Both the position numbers and the translations under genes were made by a program. A DNA stretch of 64,000 nucleotides from a bacterium 1XD42-76 (lineage in GTDB: Bacteria > Bacillota > Clostridia > Lachnospirales > Lachnospiraceae). Of this stretch, positions 45,129 to 54,472 are shown in pieces. The notes beneath the pieces were generated by a model that saw only the letters and a list, made by a program, of their open reading frames with translations, searched no databases and was not told the origin of the DNA. Every line of letters starts with the position of its first letter. Position 1 is the stretch's first letter. The DNA lies in the NCBI GenBank assembly GCA_009917545.1, contig QZDW01000010.1, forward strand, positions 1 to 64,000, written 5' to 3'.

Positions 45129-47546
45129 ATGATACAGGTAGTAAAGCGGGACGGAGAAATCGCTGAGTTTAATTTAAATAAGATAACAGAAGCCATCAAG
45201 AAGGCATTCCGGGCTACGAAGAAGGAATATAGCAGCGAGATTCTGGAGCTGCTTTCCCTGCGTGTGACGGCTGACTTCCAGTCAAAACTTAAGGACGGCA
45301 AGGTTTCCGTGGAGGAGATACAGGACAGCGCCGAACATGTTCTGGAGGAGACAGGCTATACGGATGTGGCCAAGGCCTATATTTTATATAGAAAACAGCG
45401 TGAGAAGATCAGAAATATGAAGAATACCATCCTGGACTACAAGGATGTGGTGAACGGTTATGTGAAGGTAGAGGACTGGCGTGTGAAGGAGAACTCGACT
45501 GTCACATATTCCGTGGGCGGTCTGATTCTGAGTAATTCCGGTGCGATTACAGCCAATTACTGGCTGTCAGAGATCTATGATGCGGAGATCGCAGACGCCC
45601 ACAGAAGCGGTGATATCCATCTTCATGACCTGTCGATGCTGACCGGTTATTGTGCAGGCTGGTCCTTAAAGCAGCTCATTCAGGAAGGACTTGGAGGGAT
45701 TCCGGGAAAAATCACATCCTCCCCGGCCAAACATCTTTCCGTGCTGTGTAACCAGATGGTAAACTTTCTTGGCATCATGCAGAACGAGTGGGCCGGCGCG
45801 CAGGCATTTTCCTCATTTGATACGTATCTGGCTCCATTCGTGAAAGCAGACGGACTGGATTACCCGTCTGTAAAGAAATGTATCGAGTCCTTCATTTACG
45901 GTGTCAATACGCCGAGCCGCTGGGGGACACAGGCGCCATTTTCCAACATTACACTGGACTGGACCGTTCCTGACGACATGGCAAACATGCCTGCTATTGT
46001 GGGCGGGAAGGAAATGGACTTTACCTACGGCGACTGTAAACGGGAAATGGACATGATTAATAAGGCCTTTATCGAGACAATGGTGGAGGGGGATGCCAAT
46101 GGACGCGGGTTCCAGTATCCAATTCCAACGTATTCGATTACAAAAGATTTTGACTGGTCTGATACAGAAAACAACCGGCTTTTATTTGAAATGACGTCCA
46201 AGTACGGTACACCGTATTTTTCCAACTATATCAACAGCGATATGAAACCGAGTGACGTGCGCAGTATGTGCTGCCGTCTGAGACTCGATTTGAGGGAGCT
46301 GCGCAGAAAAACAGGCGGATTCTTTGGCTCCGGTGAGAGTACGGGCTCCGTGGGAGTTGTTACCATCAACATTCCGCGTATTGCATACCTGTCCAGGGAT
46401 GAGGCTGATTTCTATGTCAGACTCGACCATATGATGGATATCGCGGCCCGTTCCTTGAAAATCAAACGAGAGGTTATCACGAAGCTGCTGGATGGCGGTC
46501 TCTATCCGTATACAAGGCGCTATCTGGGAACGTTTGAGAACCACTTTTCCACGATCGGTTTGATTGGTATGAACGAAGCATGCCTGAATGCCAGATGGCT
46601 GAGGAAGGATCTGGTAAGTAAAGAGGCTCAGAGCTTCACAAAGGATGTGCTGAACCATATGAGAGAGCGCCTGTCAGACTATCAGGAGGAGTACGGTGAT
46701 CTGTACAACCTGGAGGCAACACCGGCTGAATCCACAACCTACCGCCTGGCAAAGCATGACAAGCAGAAATATCCGGATATCATTACAGCAGGCTGCTCAG
46801 AGGACAATACACCATACTACACGAACAGCTCACACCTGCCTGTTTCCTATACAGCTGATGTGTTCGATGCTCTGGATATCCAGGACGAGCTGCAGACACT
46901 TTATACGTCAGGGACGGTGTTCCATGCATTCCTTGGTGAAAAGCTTCCCGACTGGCGTGCGGCTGCGAAACTGGTACGGACGATCGCGGAGAATTATAAG
47001 CTTCCCTATTATACAATGTCTCCGACATACTCCATCTGTAAGGAACACGGATATCTGACAGGAGAACATTTCGAGTGCCCGGTATGCGGGGAGAGCGCTG
47101 AGGTCTACAGCCGGATTACCGGTTATTACCGTCCGGTTCAGAACTGGAATGACGGCAAAGCCCAGGAATACAGGGACAGGAAGCTCTACGATGCCGGCCG
47201 TTCCATTTTAAAGAGAAACCCGGAAGCGGGAATGAGGATTGGCGAGGCGGTACTTGAGGCGCAGGAGGAAATGAAGGCTGCAAAAAGCAAGGAAACGGAT
47301 TCCAGGCTGATTTCAGCCGGGAACGGACTCTTCCTCTTCACGACTAAGACATGCCCTAACTGTAAGGCAGCCAAAGAGTTCTTAAAGGATGAGAATTATA
47401 AAGTAGTGGACGCAGAGGAGAATCCGGATCTTTCCGATGCTTATGGCATTATGCAGGCGCCGACACTCGTTCTGGTGAAAGATGGAGAGATTAAAAAGTT
47501 TGTCAACGCCTCAAATATCAAAAAGTATGTAGATTCGAAGAGATAA
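45129..47546 (+). CDS. nrdD: anaerobic ribonucleoside triphosphate reductase with fused redoxin domain
   Basis: 805 residues from ATG 45129 (AAAGGGG site); an in-frame start at 45027 lies in the operator. An ATP-cone (MIQVVKRDGEIAEFNLNKIT, about 1-90) precedes the catalytic barrel. The glycyl-radical loop is RITGYYRP near the C-terminus, preceded by zinc cysteines (FECPVCGE). About 75 residues follow, a thioredoxin/glutaredoxin-like domain with TKTCPNC (Cys742, Cys745). It reduces NTPs to dNTPs without oxygen. No nrdG activase is next to it in the window. Confidence 0.93.
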   Translation: MIQVVKRDGEIAEFNLNKITEAIKKAFRATKKEYSSEILELLSLRVTADFQSKLKDGKVSVEEIQDSAEHVLEETGYTDVAKAYILYRKQREKIRNMKNTILDYKDVVNGYVKVEDWRVKENSTVTYSVGGLILSNSGAITANYWLSEIYDAEIADAHRSGDIHLHDLSMLTGYCAGWSLKQLIQEGLGGIPGKITSSPAKHLSVLCNQMVNFLGIMQNEWAGAQAFSSFDTYLAPFVKADGLDYPSVKKCIESFIYGVNTPSRWGTQAPFSNITLDWTVPDDMANMPAIVGGKEMDFTYGDCKREMDMINKAFIETMVEGDANGRGFQYPIPTYSITKDFDWSDTENNRLLFEMTSKYGTPYFSNYINSDMKPSDVRSMCCRLRLDLRELRRKTGGFFGSGESTGSVGVVTINIPRIAYLSRDEADFYVRLDHMMDIAARSLKIKREVITKLLDGGLYPYTRRYLGTFENHFSTIGLIGMNEACLNARWLRKDLVSKEAQSFTKDVLNHMRERLSDYQEEYGDLYNLEATPAESTTYRLAKHDKQKYPDIITAGCSEDNTPYYTNSSHLPVSYTADVFDALDIQDELQTLYTSGTVFHAFLGEKLPDWRAAAKLVRTIAENYKLPYYTMSPTYSICKEHGYLTGEHFECPVCGESAEVYSRITGYYRPVQNWNDGKAQEYRDRKLYDAGRSILKRNPEAGMRIGEAVLEAQEEMKAAKSKETDSRLISAGNGLFLFTTKTCPNCKAAKEFLKDENYKVVDAEENPDLSDAYGIMQAPTLVLVKDGEIKKFVNASNIKKYVDSKR

Positions 47547-47716
47547 CAGTGGTTCCAATGTATATCGTTCTGGCTGCCATCACCGGCAAAGAAACGCCGG
47601 GCAGATTTCAAGGTGGAATCTGACATAAATTCCGGTTTACAGGCAAACATCAGGCCCTGGAACCGTGCCGGACACTTCAGTGTTCGAATCACTGTAAAAT
47701 AACAGTAAACTGACAT

Positions 47717-47761
47717 GCATTGCTGCCCGGAAATAAGAACCGGCGGCAATGCATTCCTTTT
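47717..47761 (+). terminator. hairpin in the nrdD-YitT gap
   Basis: GCATTGCTGCCCGG (47717-47730) pairs with CCGGCGGCAATGC (47740-47752), with one wobble and one bulge, followed by ATTCCTTTT. It may terminate nrdD. Confidence 0.6.
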
Positions 47762-47794
47762 GCTTGACGGCAAAGGAAAGGAAGAGGTGAAGAA

Positions 47795-48682
47795 ATGGGG
47801 GAGAATGCGAACAGCATGAAACCGGGGGCGGGAGAACTTGGGCTGGATCTGGCCTATGATGTGGCAAGTGGTTTTTTGCAGGCGCTGGGACTGCACTGTT
47901 TTATTAACAGCATTGATATCGCTCCGGGCGGGGCGACTGGCATAGCGATTCTTTTGAACCGCTTTACGGGCCTGCCGCTTGGTTCACTGACGTTTTTAAT
48001 CAATATTCCACTACTGCTGGCATCCTGGATCTGCCTGGGGAAAATGAGAACGATAAAGACGGTAAAAACGGTAGTGATTTTGACATTGATTCTGGACTGT
48101 ATTGTCACACCATATATCCCGGTCTACACGGGGGATAAAATGGTGTCCTGTATTTTCGGCGGCGTACTGGTAGGTGCCAGCCTGGCGCTTGTGTTTATGC
48201 GGGGCTCTACCACAGGCGGCGGGGATATTGCAGCCAAGCTTCTGCAGAAATTCCGGCCGCATATGCAGACCGGTACGGCTATTATGGTGACAGATATGGT
48301 AATCATTGTCTGTTCGATGGCTGTTTTTTGCAACATCGAATCAGGGCTTTATGGACTAATCAATATGGTGGTATGCACGTATGTGATTGATGTAATGCTT
48401 TATGGTATGAATAAGAGTACGATGGTGACGGTTATTACCAGGCATCCGCAGGAGATTGCAGAAGAGCTGATGGCAGGCATTGAACGCGGATGTACATTGA
48501 TCCGGAGCCGCGGGGCCTATTCAAAGGTCGATGGCGAATCGGTGATCTGTGTCGTTGACAGGAAGCAGTTTTATAAGGTAAAGAAAATCATTTACGCCAT
48601 AGACAGGAATGCCTTTGTAATTGTATCCGAGGCGAAAGAGGTCTACGGAGAGGGATTTCTCGATTCAGACTGGGAAGCCTGA
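47795..48682 (+). CDS. YitT-family membrane protein
   Basis: 295 residues, AGGAAGAGG site. Five or six membrane helices with the YitT signature FINSIDIAPGGATGIAILLN and RGSTTGGGDIAAKLLQKF. The C-terminal DUF2179 domain follows (TVITRHPQEIAEELMAGIER, then GCTLIRSRGAYSK). Widespread in Firmicutes; the transported substrate is unknown. It appears to be a single unit. Confidence 0.88.
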   Translation: MGENANSMKPGAGELGLDLAYDVASGFLQALGLHCFINSIDIAPGGATGIAILLNRFTGLPLGSLTFLINIPLLLASWICLGKMRTIKTVKTVVILTLILDCIVTPYIPVYTGDKMVSCIFGGVLVGASLALVFMRGSTTGGGDIAAKLLQKFRPHMQTGTAIMVTDMVIIVCSMAVFCNIESGLYGLINMVVCTYVIDVMLYGMNKSTMVTVITRHPQEIAEELMAGIERGCTLIRSRGAYSKVDGESVICVVDRKQFYKVKKIIYAIDRNAFVIVSEAKEVYGEGFLDSDWEA

Positions 48683-48837
48683 GAAAGACGGAAAAAAGCG
48701 TAAGTTTTGCCGCACAAAACGGTAAGGTTTGCCATGAAATCGTAAGACTTTTTTAAAGGACAATACCGGAAAATATTGTATACTATAACAGACAGCAAAT
48801 GAATGGCAGATGTATGTTTTGGAAGGAATGGTGGAGA

Positions 48838-49866
48838 ATGATAAAACAAAAGAAGTTGTTGGCGGCATTATTGGCGGCATGTCTGTGTGTACAGCCGGTA
48901 TCGTCAGCTTTGGGAGACACCTATATTGCCGGAGAGCAGGAAGAGCCCATTGGTCCCGGTTATGCGCCGGAGCCGACGACAGATAAAGCCTGGACCAGGG
49001 ACGGCGATCATTATGTCGATTCAGACGGAAATGTGATCGAAGGCGCACTTTTGCGCGGAATCAGTGTTTCGAAATGGCAGGGAGAGGTTGACTGGGGGAG
49101 GGTTGCTGCTGATGACGTAGCGTTTGCCCTGATTCGTATGGCATCTATCGGTTATGAAGGGGAATACACGATGGATGAGACATTTGACCGCAACATGCGT
49201 GAGGCAAAGGCGAATGGCGTACATACCTCACCTTATATTTACCTGCAGACAAAGACGGTGGAGGAGGCCAGGGCAGCAGCAGCTTTTGCTGTGGAACAGG
49301 CCCGGCAGTATGAGATTACATATCCGATCGCGGTAGATGTCGAATCGCAGTATATACTGGAGCTTTCCGTTCAGGAACTGACGGATGTGGTAAACGCCTT
49401 CTGCCAAGTGATTGCTGAGGCTGGCTATACACCGATTATTTACAGTGATTATTATAAGTTCACGCACGAGATGGATACGAGCCAGTTCCCGTATGATATT
49501 TGGCTGGCCAGATATGGCGGCGATCATGTATATCCCGGCCGTACAATGTGGCAGGCCACGGATAAAGGGACGATCGACGGCATTGAAGGCGATGTGTGCC
49601 TGGAATACGCCTTCGTGGATTATGCAGCCGGACATGCAGGAAATGATGATGGAAACCAGAATTTCACTCCGGGTGAATGGAGACAGGAAGATGATATCTG
49701 GTATTTCTATCATGACGGCCAGAAAATGACGGGGTGGATCTATCCGGACGGAAACTGGTACTATATGGACCCGGCGAACGGCGGCGCACTGACAGCGAAT
49801 GTTTCAATGGAGATCGACGGGGTTCTTTATTTCTTTAATGGCAGCGGTGTGATGGAAGAGCAGTAA
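48838..49866 (+). CDS. secreted GH25 lysozyme with wall-binding repeats
   Basis: 342 residues from ATG 48838 (AAGGA, 10 bases away). Signal peptide MIKQKKLLAALLAACLCVQP to about residue 27. The GH25 barrel has RGISVSKWQGEVDW (first Asp replaced by Ser at the usual DVS position), YPIAVDVES (catalytic Asp/Glu region) and MWQAT near the end. Two or three CW-binding repeats follow (GWIYPDGNWYYMDP). It cleaves peptidoglycan glycan strands. The substitution in the usual D-V-S motif (here I-S-V-S) deserves checking for loss of activity. Confidence 0.82.
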   Translation: MIKQKKLLAALLAACLCVQPVSSALGDTYIAGEQEEPIGPGYAPEPTTDKAWTRDGDHYVDSDGNVIEGALLRGISVSKWQGEVDWGRVAADDVAFALIRMASIGYEGEYTMDETFDRNMREAKANGVHTSPYIYLQTKTVEEARAAAAFAVEQARQYEITYPIAVDVESQYILELSVQELTDVVNAFCQVIAEAGYTPIIYSDYYKFTHEMDTSQFPYDIWLARYGGDHVYPGRTMWQATDKGTIDGIEGDVCLEYAFVDYAAGHAGNDDGNQNFTPGEWRQEDDIWYFYHDGQKMTGWIYPDGNWYYMDPANGGALTANVSMEIDGVLYFFNGSGVMEEQ

Positions 49867-49881
49867 CGCTTTTTTCGGCGC

Positions 49882-50028
49882 GCCACCGCATATTCTTTAA
49901 GGACGTGGAAGCGGAGCTCAATGTCCCTCTGGGGACAGGTCTCACCTCAGGAGCGTAGGCGTGCTGACGAAAACAGAGGAATCATATTCTGTATGCTTTT
50001 CGTTCAGCTCCGCGCCCTCTGCGGTGGC
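49882..50028. ncRNA. candidate structured non-coding RNA
   Basis: In the 436-base gap, GCCACCGCA (49882-49890) pairs perfectly with TGCGGTGGC (50020-50028). Inside it GCGGAGCT (49911-49918) pairs with AGCTCCGC (50006-50013). Further inside are a TGTCCC/GGGGACA hairpin and a long GCTGACGAAAA/TTTTCGTTCAGC hairpin. About 147 bases fold into a nested, branched structure with an asymmetric internal loop. Either strand could be the RNA. A 6S-like RNA or an orphan riboswitch are options; I could not match a family. Confidence 0.5.
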
Positions 50029-50151
50029 ACAGCACAGCCTGCTCCTGCTGCCTGGTGGGGGTCTGCGGCAGATTCGTTCTTTTAGCATTTTGTTAATCTG
50101 TAACCTTTCTCTATCTTATCATTACAGGAAAATCGATAGATTTCTTCTCGG

Positions 50152-50180
50152 TTGACAAACACCCTCAAATAAGTTAGGAT
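50152..50180 (+). promoter_or_regulatory. promoter of the flavodoxin-ferredoxin gene
   Basis: TTGACA, a 17-base spacer, TAGGAT. The leader then includes the repeat remnant R10. Confidence 0.8.
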
Positions 50181-50210
50181 AATTAACAAATAATACATTA
50201 TATTCATGCG

Positions 50211-50250
50211 TTACTGTGAAAGTCTGCCGCCGGCTGGCAGCATCTTTCAC
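50211..50250 (-). repeat. dispersed repeat remnant R10 (inverted, 3' part)
   Basis: Read on the minus strand: GTGAAAG, ATGCTGCCAGCCGGCGGC, then AGACTTTCACAGTAAC. It matches the 3' third of the family with the GAAAG/CTTTC fold-back kept. It lies in the 5' leader of the next gene. Confidence 0.6.
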
Positions 50251-50302
50251 ATCCGTTTTTTGTGAAAGCAGAATAAGGCAATGAAGAAAGAGGGAGAGGA
50301 TT

Positions 50303-51127
50303 ATGCAGATTACAAAGGTAACGGCTGTTTTTTTCAGCCCGACAGGAAATGCCAGAAAAATCGTAACGGCGTTCGCAGAGGCAGCCGCTGCAGAGCTTGG
50401 AGTGGGGATGGAGAGCTTCGATTATACGCTTCCCGGAGATCGTGAGGAGATTAAGTCCTTTGGCCCTGCGGATCTTGTTATTTTCGGGACTCCAGTGTAT
50501 GCAGGGCGGATCCCCAATAAAACACTGCCTTATGTGCAGAGCGGGTTTGAGGGAAACGGTGCTCTGGCTGTCCCGGTGGTTGTGTTCGGAAACCGTAACT
50601 TTGATAATGGACTGATCGAGCTTCGTAATGAACTTGAGGCGCACGGATTTCACACGATTGCAGGCGCCGGGATTCCTACAGAGCATGTGTTTGACAGCAG
50701 TCTGGCGACCGGCCGTCCGGATGAGGCGGATATGGCAGCCATCGTAGAGTTTGCCCGAAAGGCGGCAAAAAAGGCAGCGGAAATGGATACGATTCCTTCG
50801 CCGGTTGCAGTGCGCGGCGATGACCCGGTGGGCCCATACTATACGCCGCTTGGAACAGACGGGAAACCGGCCGTATTTTTGAAGGCCAAACCAAAGACAG
50901 ACACCGGAACATGTACCGGCTGCGGGGCATGCGCCAAAGTATGTCCGATGGGCTCCATTCCGGCAGAGGCACCGGATACTTGTACCGGAGTCTGCATTAA
51001 GTGTCAGGCCTGCATTAAGACATGTCCGGCCGGGGCAAAATATTTCGATGATGCGGCATTCCTTTCGCATGTTGAAATGCTGAAGCAGAATTATACGCGC
51101 CGGTCAGAGGCGGAGTGGTTCCTGTAA
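50303..51127 (+). CDS. EFR1-type flavodoxin-ferredoxin fusion
   Basis: 274 residues, GAGGGAGAGG site. The N-terminal flavodoxin domain has FFSPTGNARK (FMN phosphate loop) and FGTPVYAGRIPN. The C-terminal part has two [4Fe-4S] motifs: CTGCGACAKVCP, and CIKCQACIKTCP, with the linking cysteines. It is a low-potential electron carrier in anaerobes. Redox partner unknown. Confidence 0.88.
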   Translation: MQITKVTAVFFSPTGNARKIVTAFAEAAAAELGVGMESFDYTLPGDREEIKSFGPADLVIFGTPVYAGRIPNKTLPYVQSGFEGNGALAVPVVVFGNRNFDNGLIELRNELEAHGFHTIAGAGIPTEHVFDSSLATGRPDEADMAAIVEFARKAAKKAAEMDTIPSPVAVRGDDPVGPYYTPLGTDGKPAVFLKAKPKTDTGTCTGCGACAKVCPMGSIPAEAPDTCTGVCIKCQACIKTCPAGAKYFDDAAFLSHVEMLKQNYTRRSEAEWFL

Positions 51128-51153
51128 GATGGAGAGTTGGTTTTGAAAATTTA

Positions 51154-51180
51154 TTAGCACTCGTTTAAAATGAGTGCTAA
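51154..51180 (+). promoter_or_regulatory. CIRCE operator (HrcA site)
   Basis: TTAGCACTC, nine bases, GAGTGCTAA: a perfect CIRCE. It ends 7 bases before the htpG -35 box, so HrcA should repress htpG. No hrcA is in the window. Confidence 0.95.
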
Positions 51181-51187
51181 ATTTGTA

Positions 51188-51216
51188 TTGACATTTTCTT
51201 CAGTCGGTATTACAAT
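51188..51216 (+). promoter_or_regulatory. htpG promoter
   Basis: TTGACA, a 17-base spacer, TACAAT, immediately downstream of the CIRCE element. The leader to the start codon is about 110 bases and shows nothing further. Confidence 0.88.
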
Positions 51217-51330
51217 ACTTAATGTCACAGGGAACCATCTGTGGCAGATAAGAATGTTACTGCTTTATGGAAAAGAAAAGGAAAACAGACAACATAAAGC
51301 GGAAGCGAAATAAATAAGGAGTGAAGAAAA

Positions 51331-53349
51331 ATGGCAAAGTCCGGAAGCTTGTCGATCAATAGTGAGAATATTTTTCCGATTATTAAAAAGTGGCTCTATT
51401 CTGACCATGATATTTTTTACCGTGAGCTGGTGAGTAACGGCTGTGATGCGATCACCAAGTTAAAGAAACTGACGCTGATGGGTGAATATGAGGAGCCGGA
51501 TGACCCGCAGTACAAGGTTCAGATTACCGTAAATCCTACAGAAAAGCTGATTCGGATCTCAGATAACGGCCTTGGAATGACGGAGGAGGAGGTCGAAGAG
51601 TATATCAACCAGATCGCCTTTTCCGGTGCGCAGGATTTTCTTAACAAATATAAGGATAAGGCGAACGAGGATCAGATCATCGGCCATTTTGGCTTGGGCT
51701 TTTATTCTGCGTTCATGGTCGCTGACCGTGTGATGATTGATACCCTGTCATACAAGGAAGGTGCAAAGCCGGTTCACTGGGAGTCCGAGGGCGGCACCGA
51801 ATTTATGATGGAGGACGGGACAAGAGAAACAATCGGAACTACGATTACCCTTTACTTAAACGACGACAGTACCGAGTTCTGTAACGAATACCGCGCTCGT
51901 GAGGTGATCGAGAAATACTGTGCATTTATGCCAGTGGAGATCTATGTGGAAGATGAGACAGCTGAGCCACAGTATGATACGATTGAAAAGGACGAGCTGA
52001 CGGAAAAGGATACAGTGATCGAGACGATCCTGGAGGAAGCCAAGACTGAGGAGAAGGAAAATGAGGACGGGACCAAGGAGACGGTTGAGGTCTCCCCTGC
52101 TAAGGAGAAATATAAGATCCTGCGCAGACCTGTTGCCATCAATGATACGAACCCACTGTGGACCAAGCATCCGAACGAGTGCACAGATGAGGATTACAAA
52201 GGCTTTTACCGTAAGGTATTCATGGATTTCAAGGAGCCGCTGTTCTGGATCCATCTGAACATGGATTACCCGTTCAATTTAAAAGGGATCCTTTATTTCC
52301 CTAAGATCAATATGGAATATGAGAGTATTGAGGGAAAGATTAAGCTCTATAATAATCAGGTCTTTATTGCTGATAATATAAAAGAAGTGATTCCGGAGTT
52401 TTTGATGCTCTTAAAGGGGGTTATCGACTGTCCTGACCTGCCCTTGAACGTATCGAGAAGCGCTTTGCAAAATGACGGCTTTGTCAAGAAAATCTCCGAT
52501 TATATCACCAAGAAGGTGGCGGATAAGCTGTCCGGTATGTGTAAGACGGACCGGGAGAATTACGAAAAGTATTGGGATGACATTAATCCTTTCATCAAGT
52601 TCGGCTGCTTAAAAGACGAAAAGTTTGCTGAGAAGATGAATGATTATCTCATTTTCAAGAATATCGAAGGCAAATATCTGACGCTTAAGGACTGCCTGGA
52701 GGCAAATAAGGAAAAGCACGAGAACCAGGTATTCTACGTCACAAATGAGAAGGAACAGAGCCAGTATATTAATATGTTTAAGGAAGCCGGTCTGGATGCG
52801 GTGATGCTTCCCAACCCGATTGATTCCCCGTTTATCAATCACCTGGAGCAGAAGAATGAGGGCGTCAAGTTCCTGCGTATTGATGCCGATTTAAATGATA
52901 CCCTGAAAGAGTCTGCAGGAGAGCAGGATGAGGCGGCGAAGGAACAGGAGAAGCAGCAGACGGAAGCCCTGACCGAGATTTTCAGGAAAGCACTTTCCAA
53001 TGATAAGCTGGAAGTCAAGGTAGAACGGCTTAAGAATGAAAGCATTTCCTCTATGATTACGGTATCTGAGGAGAGCCGCAGGATGCAGGATATGATGAAG
53101 ATGTACAGCACCTTTGGCGGCGGTGCGGATATGTTCCCGGTATCGGAGACGCTTGTCCTGAATGCGAACAATAGTCTTGTCCAGTATGTTCTGAACCATA
53201 AGGACGGCGAGAATACTACCAGGATCTGCGAGCAGCTTTATGACCTGGCAAAGCTTGCCCACGGCAGCCTTTCCCCGGACCGTATGACGAAGTTCATCGC
53301 CAGGAGCAGTGAGATTATGGCGGTGTTGACGAACGGAGAGGCCCAATAA
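51331..53349 (+). CDS. htpG: molecular chaperone HtpG (Hsp90)
   Basis: 672 residues, AAGGAG site. GHKL ATP-binding motifs: YRELVSNGCDAITKL (Glu/Asn), DNGLGMT, and GHFGLGFYSAFMVAD. The middle domain includes GVIDCPDLPLNVSRSALQND with the catalytic Arg loop. A charged insert at about 230-255 (KEDENGTKE-type) is unusual for bacterial HtpG. Followed within 12 bases by a CPBP protease gene. CIRCE-controlled. Confidence 0.95.
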   Translation: MAKSGSLSINSENIFPIIKKWLYSDHDIFYRELVSNGCDAITKLKKLTLMGEYEEPDDPQYKVQITVNPTEKLIRISDNGLGMTEEEVEEYINQIAFSGAQDFLNKYKDKANEDQIIGHFGLGFYSAFMVADRVMIDTLSYKEGAKPVHWESEGGTEFMMEDGTRETIGTTITLYLNDDSTEFCNEYRAREVIEKYCAFMPVEIYVEDETAEPQYDTIEKDELTEKDTVIETILEEAKTEEKENEDGTKETVEVSPAKEKYKILRRPVAINDTNPLWTKHPNECTDEDYKGFYRKVFMDFKEPLFWIHLNMDYPFNLKGILYFPKINMEYESIEGKIKLYNNQVFIADNIKEVIPEFLMLLKGVIDCPDLPLNVSRSALQNDGFVKKISDYITKKVADKLSGMCKTDRENYEKYWDDINPFIKFGCLKDEKFAEKMNDYLIFKNIEGKYLTLKDCLEANKEKHENQVFYVTNEKEQSQYINMFKEAGLDAVMLPNPIDSPFINHLEQKNEGVKFLRIDADLNDTLKESAGEQDEAAKEQEKQQTEALTEIFRKALSNDKLEVKVERLKNESISSMITVSEESRRMQDMMKMYSTFGGGADMFPVSETLVLNANNSLVQYVLNHKDGENTTRICEQLYDLAKLAHGSLSPDRMTKFIARSSEIMAVLTNGEAQ

Positions 53350-53360
53350 AAGGAAATTAT

Positions 53361-54329
53361 ATGGAACAACCTACCAAAAAGCAGTATTTTATCACTTTCA
53401 CGATTCTCTGTCTGGCCGTGAGTGTGCTGATGGGCAGCGGCTTCATCGGTGAGTATCTCTATGTGTTGACAGAGGAGTGGATCGGGACCCAGGAGGCCGG
53501 CGTTTATCGCTGGCTTTCCTGGCTTTTCTGTTCGGAATGGACGGATGTGCTGGTTCAGTATATTTTTGTTCTGGGGATGCCGTATGTGGCGGCCTACCTG
53601 CTGCTGTTTTATCTGCCAAAAGACAGGCGGGAGCCTGTGAGCTTCTCCCTGCAGGAGTTTATGGTCTGCCTGGTGATGGCTCTTGGGTTAGGCTATGTAC
53701 TTAACTTCGCCGGGCTTGTCGTCGGCTCTGTGGTGTCCCTTTTTACGAATAAAACGATCGGGGAGATGAATCCTGTTATTGATATGATGTCAAACCTGAA
53801 GCCGGGTATGCTCATTTATGCCTGCATCCTGGGGCCGTTTATGGAAGAACTCATGTTTCGCGGGATCCTTCTTAAGCGGGCCAGGCGGTTTGGAGACAGG
53901 ACAGCAGTGATTTTCTGCGCAGTACTTTTCGGACTGATGCATGGAAACCTTACCCAGTTTCTGTATGCAACGGCGATCGGTGTGGTTCTGGGATATGTGG
54001 CAGTGAGAACCAATTCAATTCGCTACAACGTACTGCTCCACATGGCAGTCAACAGCTTTTCCACACTGATTCTGGTCGGGGAAGCGTTCCTGGAGAGCCG
54101 TGGCTTTGGCGGACTGGCTGTCCTCAGCATGGCCGGGTTCCTCCCTGTGACAGTATTTCTGGTGGTCTGTGCCATCCTTTTTCTCATCTGGTATGGTCCG
54201 TCCATGAACCGGCGGCTTTTGAGAGCGAACGGCATTCCTTCCGCAGGAAAATTGTACGTATATGTGAATCCGGGCTTTTTCCTGTATGCCTTGATCTGCG
54301 GGATTGAGATTCTGTTCTACCTGTTCTGA
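53361..54329 (+). CDS. CPBP-family intramembrane protease (second)
   Basis: 322 residues; AAAGGA site, 12 bases after htpG, so part of the heat-shock transcript. About eight membrane helices. Active-site motifs: EELMFRGILLKRARR, then FCAVLFGLMHGN, and NVLLHMAVNSFS. The substrate is unknown; a membrane protease under HrcA control suggests membrane protein quality control (inference). Confidence 0.85.
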   Translation: MEQPTKKQYFITFTILCLAVSVLMGSGFIGEYLYVLTEEWIGTQEAGVYRWLSWLFCSEWTDVLVQYIFVLGMPYVAAYLLLFYLPKDRREPVSFSLQEFMVCLVMALGLGYVLNFAGLVVGSVVSLFTNKTIGEMNPVIDMMSNLKPGMLIYACILGPFMEELMFRGILLKRARRFGDRTAVIFCAVLFGLMHGNLTQFLYATAIGVVLGYVAVRTNSIRYNVLLHMAVNSFSTLILVGEAFLESRGFGGLAVLSMAGFLPVTVFLVVCAILFLIWYGPSMNRRLLRANGIPSAGKLYVYVNPGFFLYALICGIEILFYLF

Positions 54330-54336
54330 AAAAATA

Positions 54337-54370
54337 CGGCTCCAATCGTTCAGGAGAGCCGGGTGTTTTC
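54337..54370 (+). terminator. terminator after the htpG operon
   Basis: CGGCTC (54337-54342) pairs with GAGCCG (54356-54361), then GGTGTTTTC. Confidence 0.6.
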
Positions 54371-54381
54371 TGTATTAGGTA

Positions 54382-54410
54382 TTGACTTTCACCAAATCAC
54401 ACTTTATAAT
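54382..54410 (+). promoter_or_regulatory. degV promoter
   Basis: TTGACT, a 17-base spacer, TATAAT. Confidence 0.85.
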
Positions 54411-54472
54411 ATAGTAATGAAAACTACATCATAAAATGTTTGATATATGACTTGTGATCTGGAGGAAGCAAT

